A stretch of 13,301 nucleotides of DNA from Wenzhouxiangella sp. Its GTDB lineage: Bacteria; Pseudomonadota; Gammaproteobacteria; Xanthomonadales; Wenzhouxiangellaceae. Each line of letters starts with the position of its first letter. The stretch's first letter is position 1. Where the stretch lies: the NCBI GenBank assembly GCA_007119095.1, contig SKQI01000285.1, positions 1 to 13,301 of the forward strand, given 5' to 3'. The position numbers were made by a program, and so were the translations under genes. Below, in pieces: positions 1 through 7,358 of this stretch. The notes under the pieces are model-generated. The model did not search any database. It was not told the DNA's origin and was given only the letters and a program-made list of their open reading frames with translations.

Positions 1-1210
1 CGGCGTTCAGCGTGGTAATGGCAACGATGGGGCCAATGGCTGAAAAGCCTGTGCCGCCGTCGATAATCGCGCCGACCACGAATGGCCCGCTGCCGCCCCC
101 GATCAGCGTGGTCATGCCATTGTAGACGCCGCAGCCGGTCGTGACATGCGGTTGCGGCAGAATCCGTTGGGCCAGGGCAAACTCGGCCGCGCTCCAGGCA
201 GCCACCATCATTACGGCGACTGAAAACAGCGCTACCGTCATCCAGATTCCCGGCGAGCTCAGGGCCGCCCAGATCAGGAACCCGGCCAACAGGTAGCAGA
301 TCCCGGCAATCGCCGCCCGGGCGCTGGAGCGATCACCCAGCGTCGCCCACAGGGCAATGCCGCCGATCGAAAAAGCATAGGGCAGGGCAGTGAGCCAGGC
401 GAGCTGGTGGTAGGCCACCCCTTCGCGCCCGGCCAAGTAAGTGGGGAGCCAGCCGGCCAGACCCAGGGCGACCATGTTGTTGAAAATGCCGATGACGGCC
501 AGGAGCAGAAACGGGGCGCTGAGCAGCGAGTCCCGAAGGCGACCGGCATCGCCATGCACCAGGGCCGACTCTTCGGCCAGCGCCTGTTCGATCCAGGCTT
601 GTTCAACTTTATCGACGCGGGGGTGGTCGGCCGGTTGATCATGGATGTGGCGCCAAACCAGCGGCAGGCTGACCAGCAGGCCAAGCACGGCAAGAGCATA
701 GAAGCCGCCGCGCCATCCCAGTACGTGCATCATCGGCACCAGCAACAGCGGTGCTGTGAAAAAAGCCAGAAACAGGCCGCTGATCCAGATGCCGTTGCCG
801 CGCGAGCGTTCTTCGGGAGGGAACCAGTTCTTCGTCAACTGGCTCATCAACGGAAAATGAATCCCCTCGGCGACTCCCAGCAGCAGGCGCGAGGCCACGA
901 ACAGCATCAGCAGCGAACTGGCCCAGGCCCCCATGGCGGTAAACAGCGACCACAGGATGATGATCACCATCAGCGAACGACGCAGGCCGAACTTCAGGCC
1001 CAGCGGGCTCAAAAAGATGTTGGCCAGACCGTAGCCAACGTAAAACAGGCTCATCAACAGCCCACCATAGCGCCGGGTTTCGCTGGCATCCCAGCCAAAG
1101 TCGGCGGCGATCAGCGGCAGTGCCAGGGACACGTTGAGGCGATCGTAATAGGCCACCAGCAAGGTGACCATCAGGGTCAGGGCCAGCTTCCAGCGCGCTC
1201 GCCCGTTCAT
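1..1210 (-). CDS. MFS transporter, anion:cation symporter-like (C-terminus cut by window edge)
   Basis: This is an inner-membrane secondary transporter of the major facilitator superfamily. The reading frame is open from an ATG at 1210 to the window edge, giving 403 residues without a stop; about 30-50 C-terminal residues are probably missing compared with the usual 430-450. The start MNGRARWKLALTL leads into a first hydrophobic helix followed by YYDRLNVSLALPLI, which matches the D-R-x-N-x-S signature of the ACS family. Further family features are FYVGYGLANIFLSPLGLKFG around residues 51-70 and GWRGGFY before a hydrophilic central loop. ACS members usually carry organic anions such as sugar acids or other carboxylates; the substrate here is unknown. 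The start lies 3 bases after the stop of the upstream lyase gene, with an AGGG ribosome site inside that gene's end, so the two are probably translationally coupled. Confidence 0.88.
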   Translation of the reverse strand, partial: MNGRARWKLALTLMVTLLVAYYDRLNVSLALPLIAADFGWDASETRRYGGLLMSLFYVGYGLANIFLSPLGLKFGLRRSLMVIIILWSLFTAMGAWASSLLMLFVASRLLLGVAEGIHFPLMSQLTKNWFPPEERSRGNGIWISGLFLAFFTAPLLLVPMMHVLGWRGGFYALAVLGLLVSLPLVWRHIHDQPADHPRVDKVEQAWIEQALAEESALVHGDAGRLRDSLLSAPFLLLAVIGIFNNMVALGLAGWLPTYLAGREGVAYHQLAWLTALPYAFSIGGIALWATLGDRSSARAAIAGICYLLAGFLIWAALSSPGIWMTVALFSVAVMMVAAWSAAEFALAQRILPQPHVTTGCGVYNGMTTLIGGGSGPFVVGAIIDGGTGFSAIGPIVAITTLNA

Positions 1211-1213
1211 GGT

Positions 1214-2644
1214 TCAGCCCTGGCGCGAGTACAGACGGTTAACGAATTCGGCCAGCAAGGCGTCGCGACTGGCATGCGGCAGACCGTTGAGCAGGCCGTT
1301 GATACCATCCATGCGATCGGGCAGTTCATTCCCCTCAGTCCCCGCCATCGATGCCATGTGTTCGAACAGTGATCCCGGGCTCATTCCGGCCATGCCGGCG
1401 GGCAGGGCGGCGCTGTCCGGCACCGGCCCGCTGCCTGACAGGGCGCAGGCAGCCAGGTTTAGATCGGTCAGGAAAGGCTCGACCTGGTTGACATTGTGAT
1501 GGCCGACGGACAGGTGCACGTTGGCAGGCGACGGACCGAAACCGAACTGGGGCTGAATGTACCAGCCGCGCGCGCGCATGTCCTCGGCCAGGGTGAATAC
1601 ATTGATGCTGTCGGATGCAAAACTGAACAGATTGCAGTCCGAGCTGCCCAGACAGTACAACCCGGGAATGGCTTCAATACCGTCCTGCAGGCGCCGACTG
1701 GCCGCTTGGCAGGCGCCGACCATGGACTCGTAGCCTTCGCGACCGAGGTGTTTGAGTATCGCCCAGCAGGCCGCCATCGGGCCGGCGCCGCGGGTCGATA
1801 GTACGGTGGGATTGACCACCGAGTAGCCGGTCCAGCCCGACCAGGCAAAGATCTGGTGACGTCGAAGCTCGGCGCTACGATAGAGAATGCAGGACGCGCC
1901 CTTCGCGGCATAGCCCCACTTGTGGAAGTCCATCGACAGCTGGGTGACGCCGGGCACGCGCAGGTCAAATGGCGGTATCCCCTCTCCGACAAATGGCAGG
2001 TACATGCCGCCCATGCAGGCATCGACGTGAAATGGCAGCTGGTGAGCCAGAGCGATTTCGCCGATCGCTTCGATCGGGTCGATAACCCCGTGCGCATAAG
2101 ACGGCGCCGATGCGGCAATCAGAATGGTGTTGGCGGTGATTGCCTCGGCGATGGCATCCGGTCGGGCGCGAAAGCTGTCGGCGTCCACAGGGGTGACGAT
2201 GGGCTCGATATCGAAATACTGGCAGGCCTTGAAAAAGGCGGCATGGGCCGTTTCCGGCAGGATCAACTCAGGCCTGCCGGGGGTGGTCCTGAGCGTCCGT
2301 GCCCGATCGCGCGCGGCTTTCACCGACAGCAGGATGGACTCGGTGCCGCCGGAGGTGAAGTTGCCGACTGTTTGATCATCGCCGCCGGCCAGGTCGGCGG
2401 CCATGTCAATGATCGCCCGTTCCAGTGCCAATACCGAGGGAAAAGCGGTGGGATCCAGCCCGTTTTCGGTCAGAAACAGGTCAAATGCCTCGTGAACCAG
2501 GGCCATCGCTTCGGGTCCTGGGTCGTAGATGTAGGCAAAAACCCGGCCTTCTTGCCACGGTACATCCTTGTGTTTGAGCGTGCGTAGCTGTGCGATCAGC
2601 GATGCGCGATCCTGGCCCCTTGCTGGGAAGCCTTTGCTCGACAT
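1214..2644 (-). CDS. PLP-dependent lyase/decarboxylase, sphingosine-1-phosphate lyase-like
   Basis: This is a 476-residue fold type I PLP enzyme of the group II decarboxylase superfamily. Visible landmarks are SGGTES (98-103, cofactor phosphate loop), AHAAFFKACQYF (133-144), HGVIDP (185-190), HVDACMGG (206-213, with D208 facing the pyridine nitrogen) and DFHKWGYAAKG (239-249). K242 is the predicted Schiff-base lysine, and a second lysine six residues on (K248) is also typical of S1P lyases. ACWAILKHLGREGY (292-305) and the C-terminal LLNGL...FVNRLYS also resemble eukaryotic and bacterial S1P lyases more than glutamate or tyrosine decarboxylases. S1P lyases split a phosphorylated amino alcohol into a long-chain aldehyde and phosphoethanolamine; simple amino-acid decarboxylation is the main alternative. 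No N-terminal membrane anchor is present, so it is likely cytoplasmic. A GAGGA ribosome site six bases before the ATG supports this start. Confidence 0.85.
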   Translation of the reverse strand: MSSKGFPARGQDRASLIAQLRTLKHKDVPWQEGRVFAYIYDPGPEAMALVHEAFDLFLTENGLDPTAFPSVLALERAIIDMAADLAGGDDQTVGNFTSGGTESILLSVKAARDRARTLRTTPGRPELILPETAHAAFFKACQYFDIEPIVTPVDADSFRARPDAIAEAITANTILIAASAPSYAHGVIDPIEAIGEIALAHQLPFHVDACMGGMYLPFVGEGIPPFDLRVPGVTQLSMDFHKWGYAAKGASCILYRSAELRRHQIFAWSGWTGYSVVNPTVLSTRGAGPMAACWAILKHLGREGYESMVGACQAASRRLQDGIEAIPGLYCLGSSDCNLFSFASDSINVFTLAEDMRARGWYIQPQFGFGPSPANVHLSVGHHNVNQVEPFLTDLNLAACALSGSGPVPDSAALPAGMAGMSPGSLFEHMASMAGTEGNELPDRMDGINGLLNGLPHASRDALLAEFVNRLYSRQG

Positions 2645-2679
2645 ATCAAATCCTCGGGCGATCGACGAGTGGCGAGAAA

Positions 2680-2703
2680 GCGCCGATCGCTAGCGATCGG
2701 CGC
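2680..2703 (-). terminator. Intercistronic hairpin, perfect 24-bp palindrome
   Basis: A perfect 24-bp palindrome lies 10 bases after the receptor stop codon and 35 bases before the lyase start. Its arms GCGCCGATCG and CGATCGGCGC enclose a CTAG tetraloop, so the RNA could form a 10-bp GC-rich stem. Read in the direction of transcription it is followed by TTTCTCGCC, a short and imperfect U tract. It may be a leaky terminator that lowers lyase and transporter output relative to the receptor, or a stem protecting the receptor mRNA 3' end. The structure is direct from sequence; the role is inferred. Confidence 0.6.
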
Positions 2704-2713
2704 ATGGGTACGA

Positions 2714-5125
2714 TCAGAAGAAGTAATTGAACACCGCCCCAAACGTTCGTGGCGTACCAACCGATCGCTGCAGGCCCGAATAATAAGTCTCCAAGCCCTG
2801 TGTGCCCAGAGTGTAGTTCTCGTTGAAGACATTATTGACAAACAGTGCGACGCTGTAACGGTTGGCATCCAGTCCGACCCTTACATTGACCAGTTCGAAG
2901 CTACCCAGTACGTTATTTGCATCATTCGTTGCCTCGACAAACTGGCGACCGGTGTGCCGGTAGTCGGCGCGCAGCCAACCATTGGTGCCGGCAGGGCCGG
3001 CGAAGCTGAATTCGGCACCGGTATTGAAGGTGTGTTTAGGGGCAAAAGGCAAGCGGTTGCCGCTGGCATCGACAGTGCCGAAACCAACCTGATCGATGGG
3101 GATGGCGTTCGGGAAGCTGTTGAATGTGGCATCGGTATATCCATAGCCCAGATTCCAGCGCAGCTGCGGGTGCAGGCGTGCGAGCAACTCGATCTCACCA
3201 CCCTTGCTGTTGGCGCTGGTTGCGTTCTGGACGAACTGGCGCTGGCTGAGAACGTCCTGGCCGCGCACCTGGATGTCGTCCCAATCGATGTAAAATAGGG
3301 CGGCGTTAAGCTGGAAGCGATTGTCCGCCAGCATGCCCTTGAAGCCGACTTCATAGTTCCAGGCCGTTTCTTCCCGATAAATCTGCTCGACTGCACCGTC
3401 GTCGGTAGTTGTGACATCCGAGTTGACGCCGCCGACCTTGTATCCACGGGCAATCGTTGCATAGGTCGACAGGCCGTCGGCAAACTGGTAGTTCAAGGCC
3501 AGGCGCGGTGACAGGTTCGAAAACGAAGTGTTGACGATATCTGTCCCCACCGGCAGGGTAATGGACGGGCGGTTGATCTCGGTGAACTCGACCTCGTCCC
3601 GGGTCCAGCGCAGGCCCACTGACAGACTGAATGCGTCGGTCAGCGCAATGCTCATGTCGCCAAACAAGGCGTAACTGTCGGTGTCGATGCCGCGATCGGT
3701 ATCTTCGAAGTTGCCAACCGTCATGGGCCCGAACACTTGGGGCACCAGCCCATTGGCCAGCAGGAACTGGATTTCCGGGTCGGTCAGATCAATCAACCCA
3801 TCCTGCACGCCCAGGGCGAACAGCAGTGCGCCCCAGGCATTCAGGTAAGGATCGGAGGCCAGGTGGCTGGAAATATCGGTTTCCATGATTTCGTCTCGGG
3901 CCAGAATGCCGCCGACGGTCCAGTCAACGCGTCCCAGGCCAAATGAGCTCAGTCGAAGCTCCTGGCTCCAGCCCTTGGAAATGCTGTCGCGCGCGACGGT
4001 AAATGCCGGCAGCGGTGAAGCATCGCCATCACCGAACTGCTGGAAGTCATTTTTCAGGTAGCCAGTGACCGAGGTCAGCTCGAGTGCATTGTCGAATCGG
4101 TAGTTGATCCGGCCGATAAACATGTCGGTGTCGCTGTCCGAGCGTCGGCGCGCATCGTTGGCAAAGGTTTCATGAGTGTCTGGCCATAGCGGCTGGGCCA
4201 CGAAGGGCAGTGGCCACTGCGGAAACTGGCTGGTATCGATCGGCGGCGTCCCGAAAGCGCCGAACAGCAGATGGAAATTATCGACCACCTCGACCAACTG
4301 ATTAGGAACCGGGGCGAGAATCCCGGTAGCTACGTACTCGAGCTGATTCTGGCGCTCCTCAGTGCGCGACAGCGACAGATCAACGGTCAAGCGCTCGTTG
4401 TCATCGTAGCGGAAAGCGGCACGCAGGCCCTGGTCGCGACCATCATTGGTGCCGCCGCCGGCGAGGTTGGTCATCCAGCCGCCCACGTCTCGGTAGTAGC
4501 CAGTCATCCGCAGCGCCGAGCGTTCGCCCAACGGAATATTGCCTGCAACCCGGCCCAACCAGGTGCCGTGTTCATCGATTTCGCCGCGCAGATTGCCGAA
4601 ATACCCGCTTGGATCAGGCTTGCGCGAGGTAATGTTGATGGCTCCACCCAGGGTGTTGCGACCAAAGTAAGTGCCTTGCGGTCCGCGCAGGACCTCAATG
4701 CGCTCGATATCGTAGAGGGGGGTATCCAGGGTTCGCGACCAGCCGGTGACCAGAATGTTGGGGGCTATGTTGAATTCATCGAGGTAGATGCCGATCGCGT
4801 TCGCTCGGCCGCCGACGTTGGTGACCCCCCGCACCCCCATCCGGGTAAAGGCGCGATTGCCTTGCTGGGAAAAGCCGACGTTGGGTGCGCGTGTGGCGTA
4901 GTCCAGGAACTCGCCAATGCCAAGCCGCTCGATATCTTCCTCAGCGAATGCGGTGATGCTGATCGGTACTTCCTGCAGGGTTTGTTCGCGTTTCTGCGCG
5001 GTGACGGTGATGGTGTCCAGGGTATTGCTTTCACCCACTTCAGCGACGACGGTGGGCGAAAGGGCAAGGGCGATGGCGGTTGCCAGCAGGCTGGGTTGAA
5101 TGACGGAGACTGGCTTGGAAAACAT
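2714..5125 (-). CDS. TonB-dependent outer-membrane receptor
   Basis: This is an 803-residue outer-membrane beta-barrel receptor, expected to take up a scarce or bulky ligand using TonB-ExbBD energy. From the chosen ATG at 5125 the protein begins MFSKPVSVIQPSLLATAIALAL, a signal peptide with probable cleavage after ...TVVA (residue 28). A TonB box follows (DTITVTAQK, 37-45), then the plug domain from about residue 48 with EVPISITAF and ERIEVLRGPQGTYFGRNT (141-158) leading to LGGAINI. The chain ends in an aromatic residue (NYFF), as barrel proteins do. The frame stays open upstream to an ATG at 5221, but that would place coding sequence across an operator and put residues before the signal peptide; GAGGG eight bases before 5125 supports the shorter form. 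The plug style is that of gammaproteobacterial and sphingomonad receptors for organic nutrients or iron chelates. The ligand is not readable from sequence. Confidence 0.93.
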   Translation of the reverse strand: MFSKPVSVIQPSLLATAIALALSPTVVAEVGESNTLDTITVTAQKREQTLQEVPISITAFAEEDIERLGIGEFLDYATRAPNVGFSQQGNRAFTRMGVRGVTNVGGRANAIGIYLDEFNIAPNILVTGWSRTLDTPLYDIERIEVLRGPQGTYFGRNTLGGAINITSRKPDPSGYFGNLRGEIDEHGTWLGRVAGNIPLGERSALRMTGYYRDVGGWMTNLAGGGTNDGRDQGLRAAFRYDDNERLTVDLSLSRTEERQNQLEYVATGILAPVPNQLVEVVDNFHLLFGAFGTPPIDTSQFPQWPLPFVAQPLWPDTHETFANDARRRSDSDTDMFIGRINYRFDNALELTSVTGYLKNDFQQFGDGDASPLPAFTVARDSISKGWSQELRLSSFGLGRVDWTVGGILARDEIMETDISSHLASDPYLNAWGALLFALGVQDGLIDLTDPEIQFLLANGLVPQVFGPMTVGNFEDTDRGIDTDSYALFGDMSIALTDAFSLSVGLRWTRDEVEFTEINRPSITLPVGTDIVNTSFSNLSPRLALNYQFADGLSTYATIARGYKVGGVNSDVTTTDDGAVEQIYREETAWNYEVGFKGMLADNRFQLNAALFYIDWDDIQVRGQDVLSQRQFVQNATSANSKGGEIELLARLHPQLRWNLGYGYTDATFNSFPNAIPIDQVGFGTVDASGNRLPFAPKHTFNTGAEFSFAGPAGTNGWLRADYRHTGRQFVEATNDANNVLGSFELVNVRVGLDANRYSVALFVNNVFNENYTLGTQGLETYYSGLQRSVGTPRTFGAVFNYFF

Positions 5126-5203
5126 GGTGGCTACCCTCGTTATCATGTGAACTGGTGCGCGGTCTGGTCCAACGGGCCCCGCGTTTTTCGTAACGATGAC
5201 ATA

Positions 5204-5223
5204 ATTTGTACGATCGTGCAAAT
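5204..5223. promoter_or_regulatory. Operator 1 (inverted repeat), probable TetR-family site
   Basis: ATTTGTACGATCGTGCAAAT is a 20-bp inverted repeat in which 9 of 10 base pairs match. It lies in the 143-base gap between the receptor and the regulator gene. Its 16-bp core TTGTACGATCGTGCAA shares 12 of 16 bases with the core of the second repeat, centred 22 bp away. Size, symmetry and position fit a TetR-family dimer site. Binding by the adjacent regulator is inferred. Confidence 0.7.
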
Positions 5224-5248
5224 GAAATTGTATGAGTGTACAATTTCA
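5223..5248. promoter_or_regulatory. Operator 2 (inverted repeat) with embedded -10-like elements
   Basis: Two perfect 10-base arms, TGAAATTGTA (5223-5232) and TACAATTTCA (5239-5248), flank the 6-base spacer TGAGTG. The inner core TTGTATGAGTGTACAA resembles operator 1. Each arm contains TACAAT, five of six bases of a sigma-70 -10 box, one facing each gene. On the plus strand this -10 at 5239-5244 would start RNA near 5251, leaving a short leader that carries the ribosome site for the GTG at 5269. No good -35 box is visible at ideal spacing in either direction, so exact promoters remain uncertain. A repressor bound here would block transcription both ways. Confidence 0.65.
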
Positions 5249-5268
5249 GTATGCCGAAGGGAGAAGCC

Positions 5269-5967
5269 GTGAACAGCTTGGATGGAAAATCGGTCGGCCA
5301 GCGACGCCGGGCCGGGACGCGACGGCGCGGGGAGCGAACCCGAAGCGCCATTCTCAAGGCTACGCTGGAGGTAATTGCCGAGGGTGGTGTGCGTGCGGTA
5401 ACCCACCGTGCCGTGGCCACCCGCGCTGATGTCAACCTGTCTCTGACTACCTACTATTTCAGCGATATCTTTGACCTGGTTTCGAGCGCCTTTCGGGATT
5501 TCGTCGAGCTTGACAAGCCGCGCGTTGAGCAGGCTTGGGAGGAGGTGTTCGAGTGCGTTTATCAGTACAGCGCAGCCGAGCGCAGGCGCAAGGATGTTCG
5601 CCAGTCCATTCGTCGGCGTTTGACCACGATTGGTACCGACTACATCCTGCACAAGCTGGAGCAACGGCGGGCAGGGCTGGCAGTAGAACATCATTTCTAC
5701 TTCGAAGCCTTGCACGACGAGCGCCTCCGTGATCTTTACGACAGTTCACGCGCGCCGGTGCTGGAACAGATGAGCCAGTTTGCTGCCCTGTTCAATCGCC
5801 AAAGTCCTGAACTGGACGCCGAGCTGCTGACCGCCACTATCCTGAAGATTGAACACAACGCGCTGATCGAGGCGCCCGATGAGATTGACCGGGTTCGAAT
5901 GGAACAGATGCTTGGGCGGGTGATTGGCTGGATAATGGGGCTTAACGAACCGCTGCGAGAGAAATAA
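5269..5967 (+). CDS. TetR/AcrR-family transcriptional regulator
   Basis: This is a DNA-binding repressor of about 232 residues. After a basic N-terminal tail (QRRRAGTRRRGERTR) comes a TetR-type helix-turn-helix: AILKATLEVIAEGG, then VRAVTHRAVATRADVNLSLTTYYF and DIFDLVSSAF, roughly residues 27-75. The variable C-terminal part is the presumed ligand-binding and dimer domain and is not recognised further. I chose the GTG at 5269 because AAGGGAG sits directly upstream at good spacing. In-frame starts at 5236 (GTG) and 5251 (ATG) fall in or just after operator 2 and would be leaderless or inside the promoter. Its position beside paired inverted repeats and between divergent transport and catabolic genes argues that it represses both runs and itself, released by a substrate or product. 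The stop is 2 bases before the aldehyde dehydrogenase start. Confidence 0.9.
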   Translation: MNSLDGKSVGQRRRAGTRRRGERTRSAILKATLEVIAEGGVRAVTHRAVATRADVNLSLTTYYFSDIFDLVSSAFRDFVELDKPRVEQAWEEVFECVYQYSAAERRRKDVRQSIRRRLTTIGTDYILHKLEQRRAGLAVEHHFYFEALHDERLRDLYDSSRAPVLEQMSQFAALFNRQSPELDAELLTATILKIEHNALIEAPDEIDRVRMEQMLGRVIGWIMGLNEPLREK

Positions 5968-5969
5968 CG

Positions 5970-7352
5970 ATGAGTGATGAAGCCGCCCCCTACAAGGCGA
6001 TGATGGAAGGTCTGAGGGCCTGTTTCGAATCTGGTCTGACCCGCTCGCTGGCCTGGCGAAGCGGACAGCTAGATGCCATGAAGCGCCTGCTGGAAGAGAA
6101 CGAGGAGGCCATCGGCCAGTCCCTGGCATCTGATCTGGGCAAGCCGGCCCAGGAAGTTCTGCTAGGCGAGCTTTCACTGCTGTACTCCGAAATCCGCCAT
6201 GCCCGCCGGCATCTGAAACGTTGGTCGCGACCGCGGCGGGTGCGAACGCCAATGGTTGGTCAACCGGGGCGAAGCTGGGTTCAGCCCGAACCACTCGGTG
6301 TGGTGCTGATCATGGGTGCCTGGAACTACCCGGTTCAGCTCGTGCTGAGCCCGCTGATCCCGGCTCTGGCGGCGGGCAACTGCGCGGTCGTGAAGCCTTC
6401 CGAGATCGCCGCGCGCACGGCCGACCTGATGGCCGACCTGATTCCGCGCTATCTGGATCCGCATGCCGTTGAAGTGGTTCAGGGCGGGGTGGCCGAAACA
6501 ACGGAGCTGTTGAAACAGCGCTTCGATCATATTCTGTATACCGGCGGTGCGGCCGTTGGCCGCATCGTCATGCGTGCCGCTGCAGAACATCTGACCCCGG
6601 TCACCCTGGAGCTGGGCGGCAAGAGCCCGGCGGTAATTGACAGGGATGCCGATCTGAAATCTGCTGCTCGTCGGCTGATCTGGGGCAAATGTCTGAATGC
6701 CGGCCAGACCTGTATTGCCCCGGACTATGTGTTGGTGACACCCGAACAGCGTGATGCGCTGATCCAGGCGATGGCAGCCTCCCTTGAAGAGATGTATGGC
6801 AGCGATCGCCTCAACAGCATTGATTACGCGAAGATCATCAATCAGCGCCATTTCCAGCGCCTCAAGGAATATCTGAACAACGGCAAAGTGGCCTTGGGCG
6901 GCCAGGTCGATGAACAGGCCGAGCGCATCGAACCAACAGTGTTGGTCGATGTGCAGCCGGAAGACCCGGTCATGAGCGAGGAGATTTTTGGTCCGATCCT
7001 GCCGGTGCTGACCGTGGATGATTTTGATCAGGCGCTGGAATTCATTCGCCGTCGGGACAAGCCGCTGGCGGCCTACCTGTTCACCGGTAACAGGCAGAGC
7101 GAGCGCCGTTTCGTTGATCAGATCAGCACCGGCAACCTGTGCATCAACGATGTGTTGATGTTCATGTCCGTGCCTGAGCTGCCCTTCGGCGGCGTCGGCA
7201 TGAGCGGTATGGGGCAATATCATGGCCGCGCGGGCTTTGATCGTTTCAGCCACCTGAAATCGATCATGAAGCGCTCCCGCTTCCCGGAGATCACTATCCG
7301 GTTTCCTCCCTATGGCCCGCTCAAGATGCGGCTGCTCAAGCTCTTCGGCTAG
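5970..7352 (+). CDS. NAD(P)-dependent aldehyde dehydrogenase, class 3 (ALDH3)-like
   Basis: This 460-residue enzyme oxidises an aldehyde to a carboxylate with NAD(P). Its short length compared with the roughly 490-500 residues of classical ALDHs, and its N-terminus without the usual leading segment, fit the ALDH3/fatty-aldehyde and coniferyl-aldehyde dehydrogenase group. Visible motifs are GAWNYP (116-121, with N119 stabilising the intermediate), VKPSE (141-145), YTGGAAVGR (190-198, nucleotide site), LELGGKSP with E214 as general base, and NAGQTC with C248 as the catalytic thiol. EEIFGPILPV and LPFGGVGMSGMG follow near the C-terminus. No hydrophobic C-terminal anchor like that of mammalian ALDH3A2 is present, so it should be soluble. 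The start overlaps the regulator's tail region (2-base gap), implying co-transcription. The likely job is to remove the aldehyde produced by one of the PLP lyases of the locus. Confidence 0.93.
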   Translation: MSDEAAPYKAMMEGLRACFESGLTRSLAWRSGQLDAMKRLLEENEEAIGQSLASDLGKPAQEVLLGELSLLYSEIRHARRHLKRWSRPRRVRTPMVGQPGRSWVQPEPLGVVLIMGAWNYPVQLVLSPLIPALAAGNCAVVKPSEIAARTADLMADLIPRYLDPHAVEVVQGGVAETTELLKQRFDHILYTGGAAVGRIVMRAAAEHLTPVTLELGGKSPAVIDRDADLKSAARRLIWGKCLNAGQTCIAPDYVLVTPEQRDALIQAMAASLEEMYGSDRLNSIDYAKIINQRHFQRLKEYLNNGKVALGGQVDEQAERIEPTVLVDVQPEDPVMSEEIFGPILPVLTVDDFDQALEFIRRRDKPLAAYLFTGNRQSERRFVDQISTGNLCINDVLMFMSVPELPFGGVGMSGMGQYHGRAGFDRFSHLKSIMKRSRFPEITIRFPPYGPLKMRLLKLFG

Positions 7353-7358
7353 GCGGAA

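Noticed and set aside
407..1372. Long plus-strand open frame of 321 codons opposite the MFS transporter gene
   Set aside because: Its product is rich in Gln, His, Gly and Arg with no recognisable domain, and it spans both the transporter and the end of the lyase gene; it is a high-GC antisense shadow.
1657..1665. GTACAA half-site in the lyase gene as a third regulator site
   Set aside because: It is a single six-base half-site inside coding sequence with no matching inverted partner, expected by chance.
4271..5272. Plus-strand open frame of 333 codons opposite the receptor N-terminus
   Set aside because: It overlaps the signal peptide, plug domain and operators of clearly coding or regulatory sequence, has no ribosome site of note and no family motif.
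6174..7253. Minus-strand open frame of 359 codons opposite the aldehyde dehydrogenase
   Set aside because: The plus strand is an intact ALDH with all catalytic motifs; the antisense product has low-complexity His/Gln-rich composition typical of a shadow frame.
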